A stretch of DNA of 64,000 bases from Clostridium aminobutyricum (GTDB taxonomy: Bacteria > Bacillota > Clostridia > Peptostreptococcales > Anaerovoracaceae): contig NZ_JAFJZZ010000002.1 in assembly GCF_017255415.1 (NCBI RefSeq), positions 1-64,000 on the forward strand, read 5' to 3'. The translations under genes were made by a program, and so were the position numbers. Of the stretch, positions 51,259 to 62,156 are shown piece by piece. Position 1 is the first letter of the stretch. Every line of letters starts with the position of its first letter. Below the pieces are notes generated by a model. The model was not told the DNA's origin. It worked only from the letters and a program-made list of their open reading frames with translations, and made no database searches.

Positions 51259-53514
51259 TTAAAATTTCATTGTTAATGCGATCTTGTGTCGATCGTGGTC
51301 GATACTTAGAATCTTCACCTTGACCGTATCACCGACGGCCACCGCATCCATCGGATGCTTGATAAATTTATTGCTGATTTGTGAGATATGCACCAATCCG
51401 TCATTCTTCACACCGATATCGACAAAGGCTCCGAAGTCCACTACATTTCGAACCGTTCCCATCAATTCCATATCTACCTTTAAATCCTCGAAGCTTCTCA
51501 CATCATTTCGAAATACCACCGCAGGGGTATCTTCTCTCGGATCTCGTCCCGGTTTCTTTATTTCCTCAATGATATCCTTCAGCGTCATTGCACCGATACC
51601 GATATCGTCCGCCAGCTTTTCAATACTTTTGCCCAACCCTTTTTTCGGATCTTCTTTGGTCTCTTTCAGGACAGCCAATGCTTCCAGCCCTTTTTTGCCA
51701 TTCGGTATAATTGCTTTTTTTAATGCAGGATATGTTTCACAAATTCGTTCTTCAATATCCTTCGCTCCGCCTTGACGAATCATTTCTTTATCAATTCCCA
51801 GTTTTAACAGCATCGTATCCGCCGCGGCATAGGATTCCGGGTGAACAGAAGTCGCATCCAACGGATTCTTTCCATCTGCGATTCGCATAAATCCGGCACA
51901 CTGCTTGTACGTTTTTTCACCCAGTTTCGCCACCTTCAAAAGTTCTTTTCGAGCGGTAAACTGTCCCACTTCTTCCCGGTATGCCACAATGTTTTTAGCA
52001 ATGCCCATATTAATCCCCGCGATATACGAAAGAAGGGATGGAGAAGCCGTATTCAGGTCTACACCCACACGGTTTACGCAATCCTCTACCACATTGGTTA
52101 ACGCACCGTTTAACAGATTCTGGTCAATATCATGCTGGTACTGGCCCACCCCGATACTCTTAGGAGATATTTTTACTAATTCAGCGAGAGGGTCTTGAAG
52201 TCTCCTGCCAAGGGACATCGCCCCTCGAGTCGTTACATCCAAATCCGGATATTCCTCTGTCGCCAGTTTGGAAGCGGAATAAACAGAGGCCCCTGCTTCA
52301 TTCACAATGGTATAGTTTACATCGTAACCGTTCTTTTTGATGAAATTCTCAACCACTTCCTCTGTTTCTCTGGAAGCGGTTCCATTTCCGATTACGATCG
52401 TATTTATTTTAAACTTTTCCACTAACTTTTTTAACGTGGCTTCTGTTCCCGCGATATCCCTTTTCGGTTCAGTGGGATAAACCGTTGTATATGCCAGTAA
52501 TTTTCCGGTCTCATTTAATACCGCCACTTTACATCCGGTCCGATAACCGGGGTCAATGCTGATAATTCTGGCACCTTTCACCGGCGGAACCATCAATAGT
52601 TTCTCCGTATTTTTCGCAAAAACTTTTACGGCTTCCAGTTCTGCACGTTCTGTTAGATTATTTCGCATTTCCCGTTCAATGGAAGGAGCGATTAATCGTT
52701 TGTAAGCATCCGTAATGGTATCTTTCAGCAGCTCCGTAAATATTGATTTCTCATTGATCACAACTTGTTTTTCTAATATCGCCTGCAGTTCTTCGATCGG
52801 TGCAATCACCTTTACCTTTAGTTTCTTTTCCTTTTCGCCGCGGTTGACAGCTAACACGCGATGATTCGGAATCTTATCAATGCCTTCTTGATGTCCATAA
52901 TACATTTCATAGACTGTTTTTTCCTCTTCATCTGCCGCTTCCGTGGAGATCAACCCTGCTTTCTGGGTTTTTTCTCGAACCAGCGCGGTAAGCTCCGGAT
53001 CGTCCGCAATCTTTTCGGCAATGATGTCCATTGCTCCTTGGATTGCCTCCTCAACCGTCTCTACACCTTTTTCTTCACTTACATAAGGGTAGGCCAGTTC
53101 TTCCATACTCCCTGCTTCGATCTCCTGCGCAAAAAAAAGCAAAGCTAACGGTTCCAGACCCTTTTCCTTTGCCTTTGAAGCTCTCGTAGATTTCTTCTGC
53201 TTATACGGTTTGTATAAATCTTCTACCCGCTGCAGAACTTCTGCTTTCTCTATCTCTACTTTTAATTCTTCGGTTAATTTTCCCTGTTCTTCGATAATCC
53301 GGATGACTTCTTCTTTTCTGGTCTCCAAATTTTTTAAATAATTCAGCCGTTCTTCCAGATCTCTCAAGATAACATCTGAGAGACCGCCCGTTACTTCCTT
53401 TCTGTAACGAGCGATAAACGGAATGGTATTGCCCTCATCAATAAGCTGAACTGTATTTTCTACCTGTGAAATTTTTATGGAAAACTCCATGGCCAATTTT
53501 TCGATAATGTTCAT
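51259..53514 (-). CDS. tex: Tex family RNA-binding transcription accessory protein
   Basis: The 751-residue protein has the Tex layout. The N-terminal helical part contains IPFIARYRKEVTGGLSD. The YqgF-like domain is RIISIDPGYRTGCKVAVL, and VGQYQHDIDQNLLNGAL and the helix-hairpin-helix VDLNTASPSLLSYIAGI follow. The C-terminal S1 domain is GTVRNVVDFGAFVDIGVKNDGLVHISQ. It binds nucleic acids and affects transcription. It starts about six bases after prfB and is in the secA-prfB operon. Confidence 0.95.
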   Translation of the reverse strand: MNIIEKLAMEFSIKISQVENTVQLIDEGNTIPFIARYRKEVTGGLSDVILRDLEERLNYLKNLETRKEEVIRIIEEQGKLTEELKVEIEKAEVLQRVEDLYKPYKQKKSTRASKAKEKGLEPLALLFFAQEIEAGSMEELAYPYVSEEKGVETVEEAIQGAMDIIAEKIADDPELTALVREKTQKAGLISTEAADEEEKTVYEMYYGHQEGIDKIPNHRVLAVNRGEKEKKLKVKVIAPIEELQAILEKQVVINEKSIFTELLKDTITDAYKRLIAPSIEREMRNNLTERAELEAVKVFAKNTEKLLMVPPVKGARIISIDPGYRTGCKVAVLNETGKLLAYTTVYPTEPKRDIAGTEATLKKLVEKFKINTIVIGNGTASRETEEVVENFIKKNGYDVNYTIVNEAGASVYSASKLATEEYPDLDVTTRGAMSLGRRLQDPLAELVKISPKSIGVGQYQHDIDQNLLNGALTNVVEDCVNRVGVDLNTASPSLLSYIAGINMGIAKNIVAYREEVGQFTARKELLKVAKLGEKTYKQCAGFMRIADGKNPLDATSVHPESYAAADTMLLKLGIDKEMIRQGGAKDIEERICETYPALKKAIIPNGKKGLEALAVLKETKEDPKKGLGKSIEKLADDIGIGAMTLKDIIEEIKKPGRDPREDTPAVVFRNDVRSFEDLKVDMELMGTVRNVVDFGAFVDIGVKNDGLVHISQISNKFIKHPMDAVAVGDTVKVKILSIDHDRHKIALTMKF

Positions 53515-53519
53515 TTTCA

Positions 53520-54621
53520 CTAATCCTTACATTTTAATTTTTCATTGATAAAATAGTCGATATCACCATCCATCACTGCTTGGACATTCCCTATTTCAGC
53601 ATTGGTTCGATGATCTTTCACTAACGTATAGGGCTGAAATACATACGAACGAATCTGGCTTCCCCATGTGTTTTGAGAGAAGTCGCCTTTCAGTTCCTTT
53701 AAGTTATTTTTATGTTCCTGCTGCGCCAGTTCCACCAGCTTGGACTTTAAAATCTTCATTGCCATTTCTTTGTTTTGATGCTGGCTTCTTTCATTTTGGC
53801 AGGTTACTACAATATTAGTCGGTAAATGCGTAATTCGAATAGCCGAATCGGTTTTGTTCACGTGCTGGCCTCCGGCTCCGCTGGAACGGTACGTATCGAT
53901 ACGTAAATCTTCCGGATCAATCTCAATGTGGATGTCATCTTCAATTTCAGGGACTACTTCTACAGAAGCAAACGACGTCTGCCTCTTTCCCTGCGAATTA
54001 AAAGGCGAAATTCGAACGAGACGGTGAACGCCCCGTTCATTTTTCAAATATCCGTATGCATTTTCACCTTCAACGATTAACGTAGCACTTTTAATGCCTG
54101 CTTCCGTATCATCCTGCAAATCGAGCATCCTGCATTTATATCCTTTTTTCTCCGCCCATCTTGTATACATTCGCAGGAGCATTTCTGCCCAATCCATCGC
54201 GTCCACTCCGCCTGTTCCGGCATGGATGGATAGAATGGCATTGCTGCGGTCATATTCGCCCGACAATAAGGTCTGAATCCGCAACGTTTCCATATCTTCT
54301 TTGCATTTATGGAAAGCCTCTTTGATCTCCTCGATCATCGACGTATCATCCTCTTCTTCCGCCATGTCGATTAGAAGTTCAACTTCTTCCAATGCGATTT
54401 GAAGATGGTGAAAAGCGCCCACTTTGTTTTCCAACGCTTTTTTCTCTTTTAACAGTTTCTGCGCCGCTTCGTGATCTTCCCAAAATCCATCGATTCGGGA
54501 CTCTTGCTCTATATCCTCTAATCGTTTTTCCAGATTAGCGAGGTCAAAGAGACTCACCTACCTCTATCAAATTTACCTTTGCGGCAGGTATCTCATATTT
54601 TATCTGATCTAACTCAACCAT
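53520..54621 (-). CDS. prfB: Peptide chain release factor 2, with programmed +1 frameshift
   Basis: Translation starts at ATG 54621 (AAGGGGGATTAT upstream). It reads 25 codons, ending VNLIEVGESL, to an in-frame TGA at 54544-54546. The site is CTT-TGA-C with an SD-like GGTGAG just before, as in Escherichia coli prfB. After the +1 shift it continues DLANLEKRLEDIE, for a total of about 366 residues. Downstream are SPF (RISPFNSQGKRQ), the stop-codon recognition motif of RF2, and GGQ (SSGAGGQHVNK). Low RF2 favours the shift, so the factor regulates itself. A shorter frame starting with GTG at 54557 is an artefact of ignoring the shift. Confidence 0.95.
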
Positions 54622-54635
54622 ATAATCCCCCTTCT

Positions 54636-57404
54636 CTATTCCATTGTTACTTCGTCTTTATTCATACAGCAGTTCTTATATTTCTTGCCGCTTCCGCACG
54701 GGCAAGGATCGTTTCTGCCGATCTTTTCTTCCGTTCTGCGAATCGGTTCCCGGTGTTCTTCCCGGTTCGGCACAGGTGCCTGATCCGGCATGTCACCACT
54801 TTGGATGGAGCTTGCATCTTCTCTATAATCTTCCTTTCGCCCTTCTCCGATCTCGATGACCTTCTTTCTCTCCGCATTCGTTTGAAGGGTTACATTATAG
54901 CAGAATTTCACCGTATCCTCTTTGATCGCCTGTATCATTAATTCGAACATATCGAAGCCTTCGTTTCCATAAGCCGCTGCAGGATCTTGCTGACCGATGG
55001 CTCTCAAATTGATACCGCTTCGGAGCTGATCCATGTCGTCAATGTGATCCATCCACTTGTTATCCACTACTCGAATCAGAATCATTCGCTCCAGTTCACG
55101 CATTCGCTCGATACCAATTTCATTTTCTTTTTCTTCGTATAGCTTCTCAAACTGTTTATGAATATCTTCTTTTAATTTTTCTTGACTTAAATTTTGTATC
55201 TCTTCATCCGTATAGGAAAAATCCGTAAATCTCGGACAAAGTTTGTTTAAATGACCGTTTAACGTGTCTAAATCCCATTCTTCTGCATATCGGGAAGCGA
55301 CTACAATCGGCGCAACTAACTCATCAACCAGCTCACAGGTCATGTTACGAATGTGTTCTCTCAAATCTTCCCCAAACAAAACCTTACGCCGTTCTTCATA
55401 GATAATCTGACGCTGCTTATTCATTACATTGTCATACTGCAATACATATTTTCTGATGTGGAAATTCTTTGCTTCCACACGTTTCTGCGCGGCTTCGATA
55501 CGCTTGGTCAGCATACCCGCTTCAATGGCTTCATCTTCATCCACGCCTAATTTTCCAACCAGATTCTGTATCTTCTCTCCGCCGAATAACCGCATCAGTT
55601 CATCTTCAAGAGATAAGAAGAATTGAGTAGTTCCGGGATCGCCCTGACGTCCTGCACGGCCTCTTAACTGATTATCGATTCTTCGAGATTCATGACGCTC
55701 TGTACCGATAATGCAAAGTCCGCCAAGTTCCCGTACTTTTTGCTGTTCTTCCAATCTTTCATTCTTAAACTTGTCGCTTAACTCCTGAAATACCTTTCTG
55801 GCATTCAGCAGCTCCGGATCGTTGGTTGATACAAAAGAAGTTGCAAAGGAGAGTGCCTCATCCGTGAAACCCTGTTTCTTCATCTCTCTCTTAGCTTCAA
55901 ATTCTGGGTTACCGCCCAGCAAGATATCGGTACCACGACCAGCCATGTTGGTTGCGATGGTAACCGCTCCCAGACGACCTGCTTCTGCTACGATTTCCGC
56001 TTCTTTCTCATGCTGCTTTGCATTCAACACGTTGTGCTTGACTCCTCTTTTGCGAAGCATATCGCTGATGAGCTCGGAACGCTCAATGGAAATCGTACCT
56101 ACTAAAATCGGCTGTCCGGTTTCATATACCTCCGCAATACGCTCTGCGATCGCTTTGAATTTCCCTTTTTCCGTCGCATAAATGGAGTCTTGAAGGTCTT
56201 GTCTGGCAATTTGTCTATTGGTTGGAATCACGACTACATCCATGTTGTAGATATCACGGAATTCGTCTTCTTCCGTTTTAGCAGTACCGGTCATACCGGC
56301 TAACTTCTTATACATTCTGAAATAATTCTGCAAGGTAATCGTCGCAAGGGTTTTGGATTCGGAGCGAACCAATACGCCTTCTTTCGCTTCAATTGCCTGA
56401 TGTAATCCGTCGCTGTATCTTCTGCCGAACATCAAACGTCCCGTAAATTCATCGACGATAACAATCTCTCCGTCTTTTACGATATAATCCACATCACGCT
56501 TCATTAAATTTCTGGCTTTTAAGGCTTGCAGTACGTGATGGTTAATTTCCATATTCTCCGGATCGGAGAAGTTTTCAATATTAAATGCTTTTTCACACTT
56601 GCTTACCCCTTCTTCCGTCAAGGCAACCGTTTTATCTTTTTCTTCTATCGTAAAATCCTCTTCATTACGCAACGTCATGACAAACTTATCTGCCACACTG
56701 TATAAATCAGTAGATTTAGCTCCTTGTCCGGATATAATCAAAGGAGTTCTTGCTTCATCAATCAAGATAGAGTCTACTTCATCGACAATAGCAAAGTTCA
56801 ATTCTTCACGCTGAGACATTTCCTCACGGTACGTTACCATGTTATCTCTTAAATAGTCAAAACCGAATTCGTTGTTTGTTCCATAGGTAATATCCGCTTG
56901 ATACGCAGCTTTTCTCTGCGCTCCGGTGACACCATGTATTACGCAGCCGACTGACAGGCCCAAGAAAGAGTACAATTTCCCCATCCATTCCATGTCACGC
57001 TTAGCGAGGTAATCATTGACGGTTACCACATGAACTCCCTCTCCGCTCAATGCATTTAGGTAGGCTGCCAACGTTGCCACTAACGTCTTACCTTCACCGG
57101 TTTTCATTTCAGCGATACGCCCTTGATGCAGCGCCACACCACCGATCAGCTGCACCCTGAAATGCTTCATCCCCAAACTTCTTACCGCACCTTCTCGGCA
57201 AACGGCAAATGCTTCAGGCAAAAGGTCATCCAGGGTTTCACCTTTCGCTACCCGTTGTTTAAATTCTGTCGTTTTTGCTTTTAGCTCTTCATCGCTTAGT
57301 GCTTGCATTGCGGAATCAAAAGATTCTACCTTATCCACAATTTTTTCAATTTTTTTAACCTCTTTTACATTTAAATCTCCAAAGATTTTCTCCATAAAAC
57401 CCAT
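54636..57404 (-). CDS. secA: Preprotein translocase ATPase SecA
   Basis: The 922-residue SecA has [20 protein letters not shown] (Walker A), [34 protein letters not shown] (Walker B), [20 protein letters not shown], and [19 protein letters not shown]. The C-terminal zinc motif [16 protein letters not shown] is preceded by a charged linker. It drives secretion through SecYEG. The start follows AGAGGTAAAAA. prfB begins 15 bases after its stop. Confidence 0.97.
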   Translation of the reverse strand: MGFMEKIFGDLNVKEVKKIEKIVDKVESFDSAMQALSDEELKAKTTEFKQRVAKGETLDDLLPEAFAVCREGAVRSLGMKHFRVQLIGGVALHQGRIAEMKTGEGKTLVATLAAYLNALSGEGVHVVTVNDYLAKRDMEWMGKLYSFLGLSVGCVIHGVTGAQRKAAYQADITYGTNNEFGFDYLRDNMVTYREEMSQREELNFAIVDEVDSILIDEARTPLIISGQGAKSTDLYSVADKFVMTLRNEEDFTIEEKDKTVALTEEGVSKCEKAFNIENFSDPENMEINHHVLQALKARNLMKRDVDYIVKDGEIVIVDEFTGRLMFGRRYSDGLHQAIEAKEGVLVRSESKTLATITLQNYFRMYKKLAGMTGTAKTEEDEFRDIYNMDVVVIPTNRQIARQDLQDSIYATEKGKFKAIAERIAEVYETGQPILVGTISIERSELISDMLRKRGVKHNVLNAKQHEKEAEIVAEAGRLGAVTIATNMAGRGTDILLGGNPEFEAKREMKKQGFTDEALSFATSFVSTNDPELLNARKVFQELSDKFKNERLEEQQKVRELGGLCIIGTERHESRRIDNQLRGRAGRQGDPGTTQFFLSLEDELMRLFGGEKIQNLVGKLGVDEDEAIEAGMLTKRIEAAQKRVEAKNFHIRKYVLQYDNVMNKQRQIIYEERRKVLFGEDLREHIRNMTCELVDELVAPIVVASRYAEEWDLDTLNGHLNKLCPRFTDFSYTDEEIQNLSQEKLKEDIHKQFEKLYEEKENEIGIERMRELERMILIRVVDNKWMDHIDDMDQLRSGINLRAIGQQDPAAAYGNEGFDMFELMIQAIKEDTVKFCYNVTLQTNAERKKVIEIGEGRKEDYREDASSIQSGDMPDQAPVPNREEHREPIRRTEEKIGRNDPCPCGSGKKYKNCCMNKDEVTME

Positions 57405-57407
57405 TTT

Positions 57408-58682
57408 TTACCTCTTTTCCCCTTCTGGTTGTTCCTCTTTTTTTGGTTTAACAACAATATTTACTTCTAAGGCCCTCTTGCCATCGGCCTTAGTGACTCT
57501 TACCTTTAGGTTTTCATATTCAAAGGAGTCACCTACGCTTGGGAGTTTGTCGAGTTGTACGACAACCCAGCCATTTACAGTAGTTACATCCATCTCCTCA
57601 TATTTCAAATTAAAATAGTCAAACATTTTTTCTACATTGGTACTGCAGAGTACTCTGAAACTGCCGTCATAAATTTGCAGAATTTCTTGCGATGTCACGG
57701 CATCGTGTTCATCCCAAATTTCACCGACAAGTTCTTCAATAATATCCTCCATCGTAACAATGCCTTCTGTTCCGCCGTATTCATCCACGACGATCGCAAT
57801 GTGCGTTTTAGCCACCTGCATTCGTTTCAACAGATTAGCAATTCGAATAGACCCTGCCACAAATACAACCGGCGTCACATAATCTACAATTTCTTTATGC
57901 TGACCGATTACATAATTGTGAAAGTCCTTCTGGTTCAACACACCAACAATTCGATCCATATTTTCTTCATAGACCGGCAATCTGGAAAAACCGGTTTGCA
58001 GGAATAAGTTTCCCACCTCCTGCTTGGACTGTTTGATTTCGATGGCTTCCACATCTACACGAGGCGTCAGCACATCCCACGCTTCTAAGTCATTAAATTC
58101 TATTGCATTCTGAATCAATTCACTTTGCTCTTCATCTAAACTGCCGTCTGTTTCAGCTTCTTCTACAATGCTCAGCAATTCATCTTCTGTGATACCTCTG
58201 CTGTAATCTCGTTTAAAGGCTTTAGCAATGAAGATTTTCCACCCGGAAAAAAGATAGTTCAAGGGGGTCAATAGAAAAATGAAAACGCAGAGAAGCGGAG
58301 CTGAAAACATTGAAAATTTTTCTGGATCTTCTTTTGAAATGCTCTTCGGTGAAATTTCACAGAAAAACAATATAACTATGGTAATACCGACTGTCGAGAG
58401 TATAACACCGAGTTCTCCGTATAAATTTACAAAAAGAACCGTCGCGATAGCAGTCATCGCAATCTTGACTATATTATTCCCAATTAATAGAGTAGTCAGC
58501 AGCTTATCAACATTTTCTTCTAAGTCTAAAACAAGTTTAGCCTTTTTATCACCATCATTTGCAAGATGTTTTATCCTCATTCGATTTAAGGATGTAAATG
58601 CCGTCTCGGTTGCTGAAAAGTATGCTGAAAATATAATCAATAGTATAAGAGCAAGTACTGATATGGTGATATTCCCTTCCAT
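57408..58682 (-). CDS. CNNM/CBS-domain hemolysin family protein (HlyC/CorC)
   Basis: The 424-residue protein has a DUF21/CNNM membrane domain (about 1-180; [20 protein letters not shown]), two CBS repeats (about 195-330; [13 protein letters not shown] and [18 protein letters not shown]), and a CorC_HlyC domain ending near 410. [20 protein letters not shown] is represented here by [18 protein letters not shown]. Family members export Mg2+ or Co2+. It is four bases upstream of secA. Confidence 0.9.
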   Translation of the reverse strand: MEGNITISVLALILLIIFSAYFSATETAFTSLNRMRIKHLANDGDKKAKLVLDLEENVDKLLTTLLIGNNIVKIAMTAIATVLFVNLYGELGVILSTVGITIVILFFCEISPKSISKEDPEKFSMFSAPLLCVFIFLLTPLNYLFSGWKIFIAKAFKRDYSRGITEDELLSIVEEAETDGSLDEEQSELIQNAIEFNDLEAWDVLTPRVDVEAIEIKQSKQEVGNLFLQTGFSRLPVYEENMDRIVGVLNQKDFHNYVIGQHKEIVDYVTPVVFVAGSIRIANLLKRMQVAKTHIAIVVDEYGGTEGIVTMEDIIEELVGEIWDEHDAVTSQEILQIYDGSFRVLCSTNVEKMFDYFNLKYEEMDVTTVNGWVVVQLDKLPSVGDSFEYENLKVRVTKADGKRALEVNIVVKPKKEEQPEGEKR

Positions 58683-58825
58683 TCATTCGATCTCCCTTTT
58701 GAAATTGTCCAACAACGTATCAAAATATGAACTTATTTAGGCGCTTTTATAAAGCTAAATGGCTTGTGTAAAATATAAATAACCATTATAGCATTATATT
58801 GTACCATATTTCACAGAAAAATAAA

Positions 58826-58850
58826 AGAGGACAAGTTATTTGCCCTCTCC
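58826..58850 (-). terminator. Terminator after the 58861-59481 gene
   Basis: AGAGG pairs with CCTCT around a short loop, with TTTTATTTTT following on the minus strand, before the hlyC/corC gene. Confidence 0.7.
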
Positions 58851-58860
58851 AAGATCAAAT

Positions 58861-59481
58861 TTATCTGTATTCCGGATACTGTCTCCGGATATAAGCGATG
58901 TTGGATGCCACCCAAACGGTTCCGGCAAAAGCAGCTATTGCACCTATTACAGCCAGTATTCCGAAGTCATTGCGAAAAACTAATCCACCCATCATCAGCA
59001 CGGTGCCAATGGTATATAATACAGCAAACTTGGTGGCCACTTTCCGCAGATTTCTTTCCGGGGTGAAGTATTCATCGATCTCCCTACCCAGCGTAAAGCA
59101 ATCTCTTCTGCTTTCAAAGAGCAATAGCTCAGACCCCATAAACAAGTAAAACAGAAATGCTATATTTAGAATCGAATTTGACGCGAACAACAATAGGGTC
59201 AATGTTTCATTCAAAACAGCATCTATATTGTTGAGAAGAAGTCCTTCTTTTACCATTTCCATCACAAACGCTGCCCCTTGGACACCGGCGTATATGCGGC
59301 ACAACATACGGGCACGCAGCAAATATTTATTCCCATTATCTTCGAGTACAATGGAAATCCCCTTTGCGATGATCAGCACAGCGATAAAGTTCGGTAAAAT
59401 CTCCATCTCCCCTATATTAATATGCAAAATGGACAGTACAAGTCCCCAAAATACAAATCGGTATCCTCTGTTTCGTTGCAT
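58861..59481 (-). CDS. Hypothetical membrane protein
   Basis: The 206-residue protein has about six hydrophobic segments: near 8-25, 28-42, 55-75, 85-115, 145-165 and 170-190. There is no signal peptide and no family motif that I recognise. It ends RRQYPEYR. It starts immediately after the stop of the gene upstream (59482), so the two are coupled and probably form one membrane-associated system. Confidence 0.75.
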   Translation of the reverse strand: MQRNRGYRFVFWGLVLSILHINIGEMEILPNFIAVLIIAKGISIVLEDNGNKYLLRARMLCRIYAGVQGAAFVMEMVKEGLLLNNIDAVLNETLTLLLFASNSILNIAFLFYLFMGSELLLFESRRDCFTLGREIDEYFTPERNLRKVATKFAVLYTIGTVLMMGGLVFRNDFGILAVIGAIAAFAGTVWVASNIAYIRRQYPEYR

Positions 59482-60555
59482 TTAGATAACGCCCCTTTCT
59501 CTTAAGTATTGTCGAAGCTCTGCCGTTGTATATCCGAAATCCCCATTAGAATAACTCATCGGTGAAATCTGCATCTGATATTGATTTCCGTCCTCGTCTT
59601 CCAAAGTAACTACAGGTAACAGCTGATAGCCAAAGTACCCCGGAGCCTTGGCTCCTGGGGGCTTTGCCCGGCTTTTGATAGAGATCTTGTCACCTTTATT
59701 CCATTGCAGTCCAGCTGCATCTTTATAAGAAGTCTTTCCGATCTCTATTTGTATAGAATTTTGCAATTCCTCCATTAAGGGGCTTTGCACAGATACAAGG
59801 TGAACATCTTTTTTTGCAATATAGGTGTCTGTGTTTTCTATGCCTTCATTATCACCGATTCCGGTGCCTGCAATCCGATCTAAGACAGCTTCTTCCTTTT
59901 TGATCGGTGTCAGTAAGATTCTCCCGATATTCACATGTTTGAAGGTAAGATTATTATTATTTGCATACGCATAAATCGTTGCGTGATTTAATTCTAACGT
60001 CTTATTGTTTTTGATTAAATCCATAAATACCTCTTTATTCTCGTCGCCTAAAGTGATGTACATGGTCTTTATGGTAAAACGCCCATACGGTACCCCTGAT
60101 TTGCTCTGATTTCCTCCGGAATACACCCATACACCTGCCGAGCCCACATTCGGTTCGCCTGAAATACGCGCGGCTAACTCCGGTGCCTCATCAAAGGCAA
60201 TCCCCACGATCTCTATCGGATCATCTATATTGGTTATACATTTTAATTGAAATTCACAGTCTTCTCTAAACCTTTCCATTAACCGGTCACTTCCGGGCTG
60301 GATTCCTATTTCGGGCCTCTCTTCCCCGCCCGTCTCAAGGGGATAATACAGGCCATCCTGTTTCAATTCCACTTCCGCATCCGTCTCACTGTCATACATC
60401 TTTACTTCAGGTAAACCAATCTCCAGAAAAGACTCTGTAAATACCGGTTCATCGAGCTTGCTCCATTGAATGTATCCGATTGCCGCAAGCGCAGCTGCCG
60501 CAATTGCTGCTATACACACGATGAATACCAGATGATCCCTTTTGCTAATCTCCAT
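59482..60555 (-). CDS. Hypothetical extracytoplasmic protein with one N-terminal membrane anchor
   Basis: The 357-residue protein has a short basic start (MEISKRDH), one hydrophobic helix at about 10-27 (LVFIVCIAAIAAAALAAIG), and a large polar domain beyond. The domain is rich in beta-type segments such as YGRFTIKTMYITLGDENKEVF and VSVQSPLMEELQNSIQIEIG. I recognise no family. It is probably anchored in the membrane and exposed outside, coupled with the six-segment protein that follows. Confidence 0.75.
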   Translation of the reverse strand: MEISKRDHLVFIVCIAAIAAAALAAIGYIQWSKLDEPVFTESFLEIGLPEVKMYDSETDAEVELKQDGLYYPLETGGEERPEIGIQPGSDRLMERFREDCEFQLKCITNIDDPIEIVGIAFDEAPELAARISGEPNVGSAGVWVYSGGNQSKSGVPYGRFTIKTMYITLGDENKEVFMDLIKNNKTLELNHATIYAYANNNNLTFKHVNIGRILLTPIKKEEAVLDRIAGTGIGDNEGIENTDTYIAKKDVHLVSVQSPLMEELQNSIQIEIGKTSYKDAAGLQWNKGDKISIKSRAKPPGAKAPGYFGYQLLPVVTLEDEDGNQYQMQISPMSYSNGDFGYTTAELRQYLRERGVI

Positions 60556-60571
60556 ACGCTCCCCCTATAAC

Positions 60572-60598
60572 AAAACGTCCCTGCTTGTGGGACGTTTT
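60572..60598. terminator. Terminator between lysC and the 60555 gene
   Basis: AAAACGTCCC pairs perfectly with GGGACGTTTT around a seven-base loop, at the end of the lysC transcript. Confidence 0.85.
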
Positions 60599-60613
60599 TA
60601 TCTGTTTCATTTT

Positions 60614-61927
60614 TTAACTTATAAATGCATTGTAAATTGCCTTAATGGAAGTATTAAAATCTTTATTTTCAACGCCAATAATAATATTCATTTCACTGGA
60701 GCCTTGATCGATCATTCGGATATTTACGCCTGCTTCCGCCAACGCAGTAAACAATTTTGCAGATACGCCCGGTCTTCTGGACATGCCTGCCCCTACTGTT
60801 GCAATGAGGGCCATATCCTCAAATACATCAAGGGAGTCCGGATTCAACTTTTTCTTTAAGTCATCAAGAACTTCTCCCAGTCTGCCGTCTAGGTTTTTAT
60901 TTGCAATAACAACCGAAACGGTGTCAATCCCGGAAGGAAGATGCTCAATGGCAATGTCATAATCCTCAAGGATTCCGCTGATACGTCTGATAAAGCCGAT
61001 CTCCTGACTCATCATATTCTTATAAATAGCAATTACAGTAAAATCCTTGCTTCCTGCAATTCCCGTGATGATCCGGTCTTTTTCCACCGTCACTTCCGCA
61101 TTAATCATCGTTCCCGGATCAGTAGGAATGTTGGTATTTCGAATATTGATTGGAATATTCTCGATTCTTGCAGGGTAGATTGCATCCTCATGAAGTACGG
61201 ATGCGCCCATGTAGGAAAGTTCCCTTAATTCTTTGTAAGAAATTTTGCTGATTGGTTTTGGATTGGATACGATTCTAGGGTCTGCCATAAGGAAACCTGA
61301 AACGTCCGTCCAGTTTTCATAAACATCCGCTTTAACCGCTCTTGCAACGATAGCTCCGGTGATGTCTGAACCTCCTCTGGAGAAGGTCTTGATCTTGCCA
61401 TTCGGATACGAGCCATAAAAACCGGGAAGAACAGCCCGTTCATGTTTTTTTAATTCTTCGCCGAGTACCCGGTTGGTCTCTTCCGCAAGAAAGCGGCCTT
61501 TTTCGTCAAACAGGACAAAATCTGCCGTATCAACAAAATCATAACCAAGTACAGACGCAGTAATCTTTGCATTTAAATACTCTCCTCTGCTGGCAATATA
61601 GTCCGCAGAAGCACCTTCCTGAAGGTTTTTCTTAATTTCATCGAACTCAACCATTAAATCAAGATTGATGCCCAGATTAATGACCATCGCCATATATCGG
61701 TCACAAATCACCTGAAATACCTGCTCATACGGCAGATTATGGTCGATATGCGTCTTGCAAAGGTATAAAAGATCTGTGATCTTATTATCTTCGGTATATC
61801 TTTTTCCGGGAGCCGATACGACGACATACCGTCGTTCCTTATCGGCTTCAATGATTTCCTTTGTCTTTGTCAGCTGTATAGCATCTGCAACGGATGAACC
61901 ACCAAACTTTGCTACTTTAATTCCCAC
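60614..61927 (-). CDS. lysC: Aspartate kinase
   Basis: The 437-residue protein has KVAKFGGSSVADA at its start, VVVSAPGKR, the substrate motif FSRGGSDITGAIVARAV, and two ACT-type regulatory segments near 310-437 (FTVIAIYKNMMSQEIGFIRRI and ATVGAGMSRRPGVSAKLFTAL). It phosphorylates aspartate for Lys, Thr and Met synthesis. I chose the GTG start at 61927 because GGAGG lies eight bases upstream; longer frames begin without a site. No lysine riboswitch is visible in the 150-base leader. Confidence 0.93.
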   Translation of the reverse strand: MGIKVAKFGGSSVADAIQLTKTKEIIEADKERRYVVVSAPGKRYTEDNKITDLLYLCKTHIDHNLPYEQVFQVICDRYMAMVINLGINLDLMVEFDEIKKNLQEGASADYIASRGEYLNAKITASVLGYDFVDTADFVLFDEKGRFLAEETNRVLGEELKKHERAVLPGFYGSYPNGKIKTFSRGGSDITGAIVARAVKADVYENWTDVSGFLMADPRIVSNPKPISKISYKELRELSYMGASVLHEDAIYPARIENIPINIRNTNIPTDPGTMINAEVTVEKDRIITGIAGSKDFTVIAIYKNMMSQEIGFIRRISGILEDYDIAIEHLPSGIDTVSVVIANKNLDGRLGEVLDDLKKKLNPDSLDVFEDMALIATVGAGMSRRPGVSAKLFTALAEAGVNIRMIDQGSSEMNIIIGVENKDFNTSIKAIYNAFIS

Positions 61928-62083
61928 TGGAATTACCTCCTTATTTCCGCAATTTATCTGCGCTATTCTTGTAATATGTTCTAAATGCACAATAGGTACA
62001 TGAATGATTATTTATTAAAGCATAAGCATAATAGTACATTATATATAAATGCCAAGCCTAACGCAATAAAATAACCAAAAAAA

Positions 62084-62120
62084 GACCACCTTGACTATTT
62101 TTAACATTCCAAGGTGATCT
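62084..62120 (-). terminator. Terminator after metK
   Basis: GACCACCTTG pairs with CAAGGTGATC around a 17-base loop, with a pyrimidine-rich T tract (CTTTTTTTGG) on the minus strand. Confidence 0.85.
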
Positions 62121-62156
62121 CATTTTAATTCATCATCGCTTTATTCTTCTAAAGTC

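Noticed and set aside
61928-62083. Lysine riboswitch or T-box before lysC
   Set aside because: The leader is short and AT-rich and shows none of the conserved motifs.
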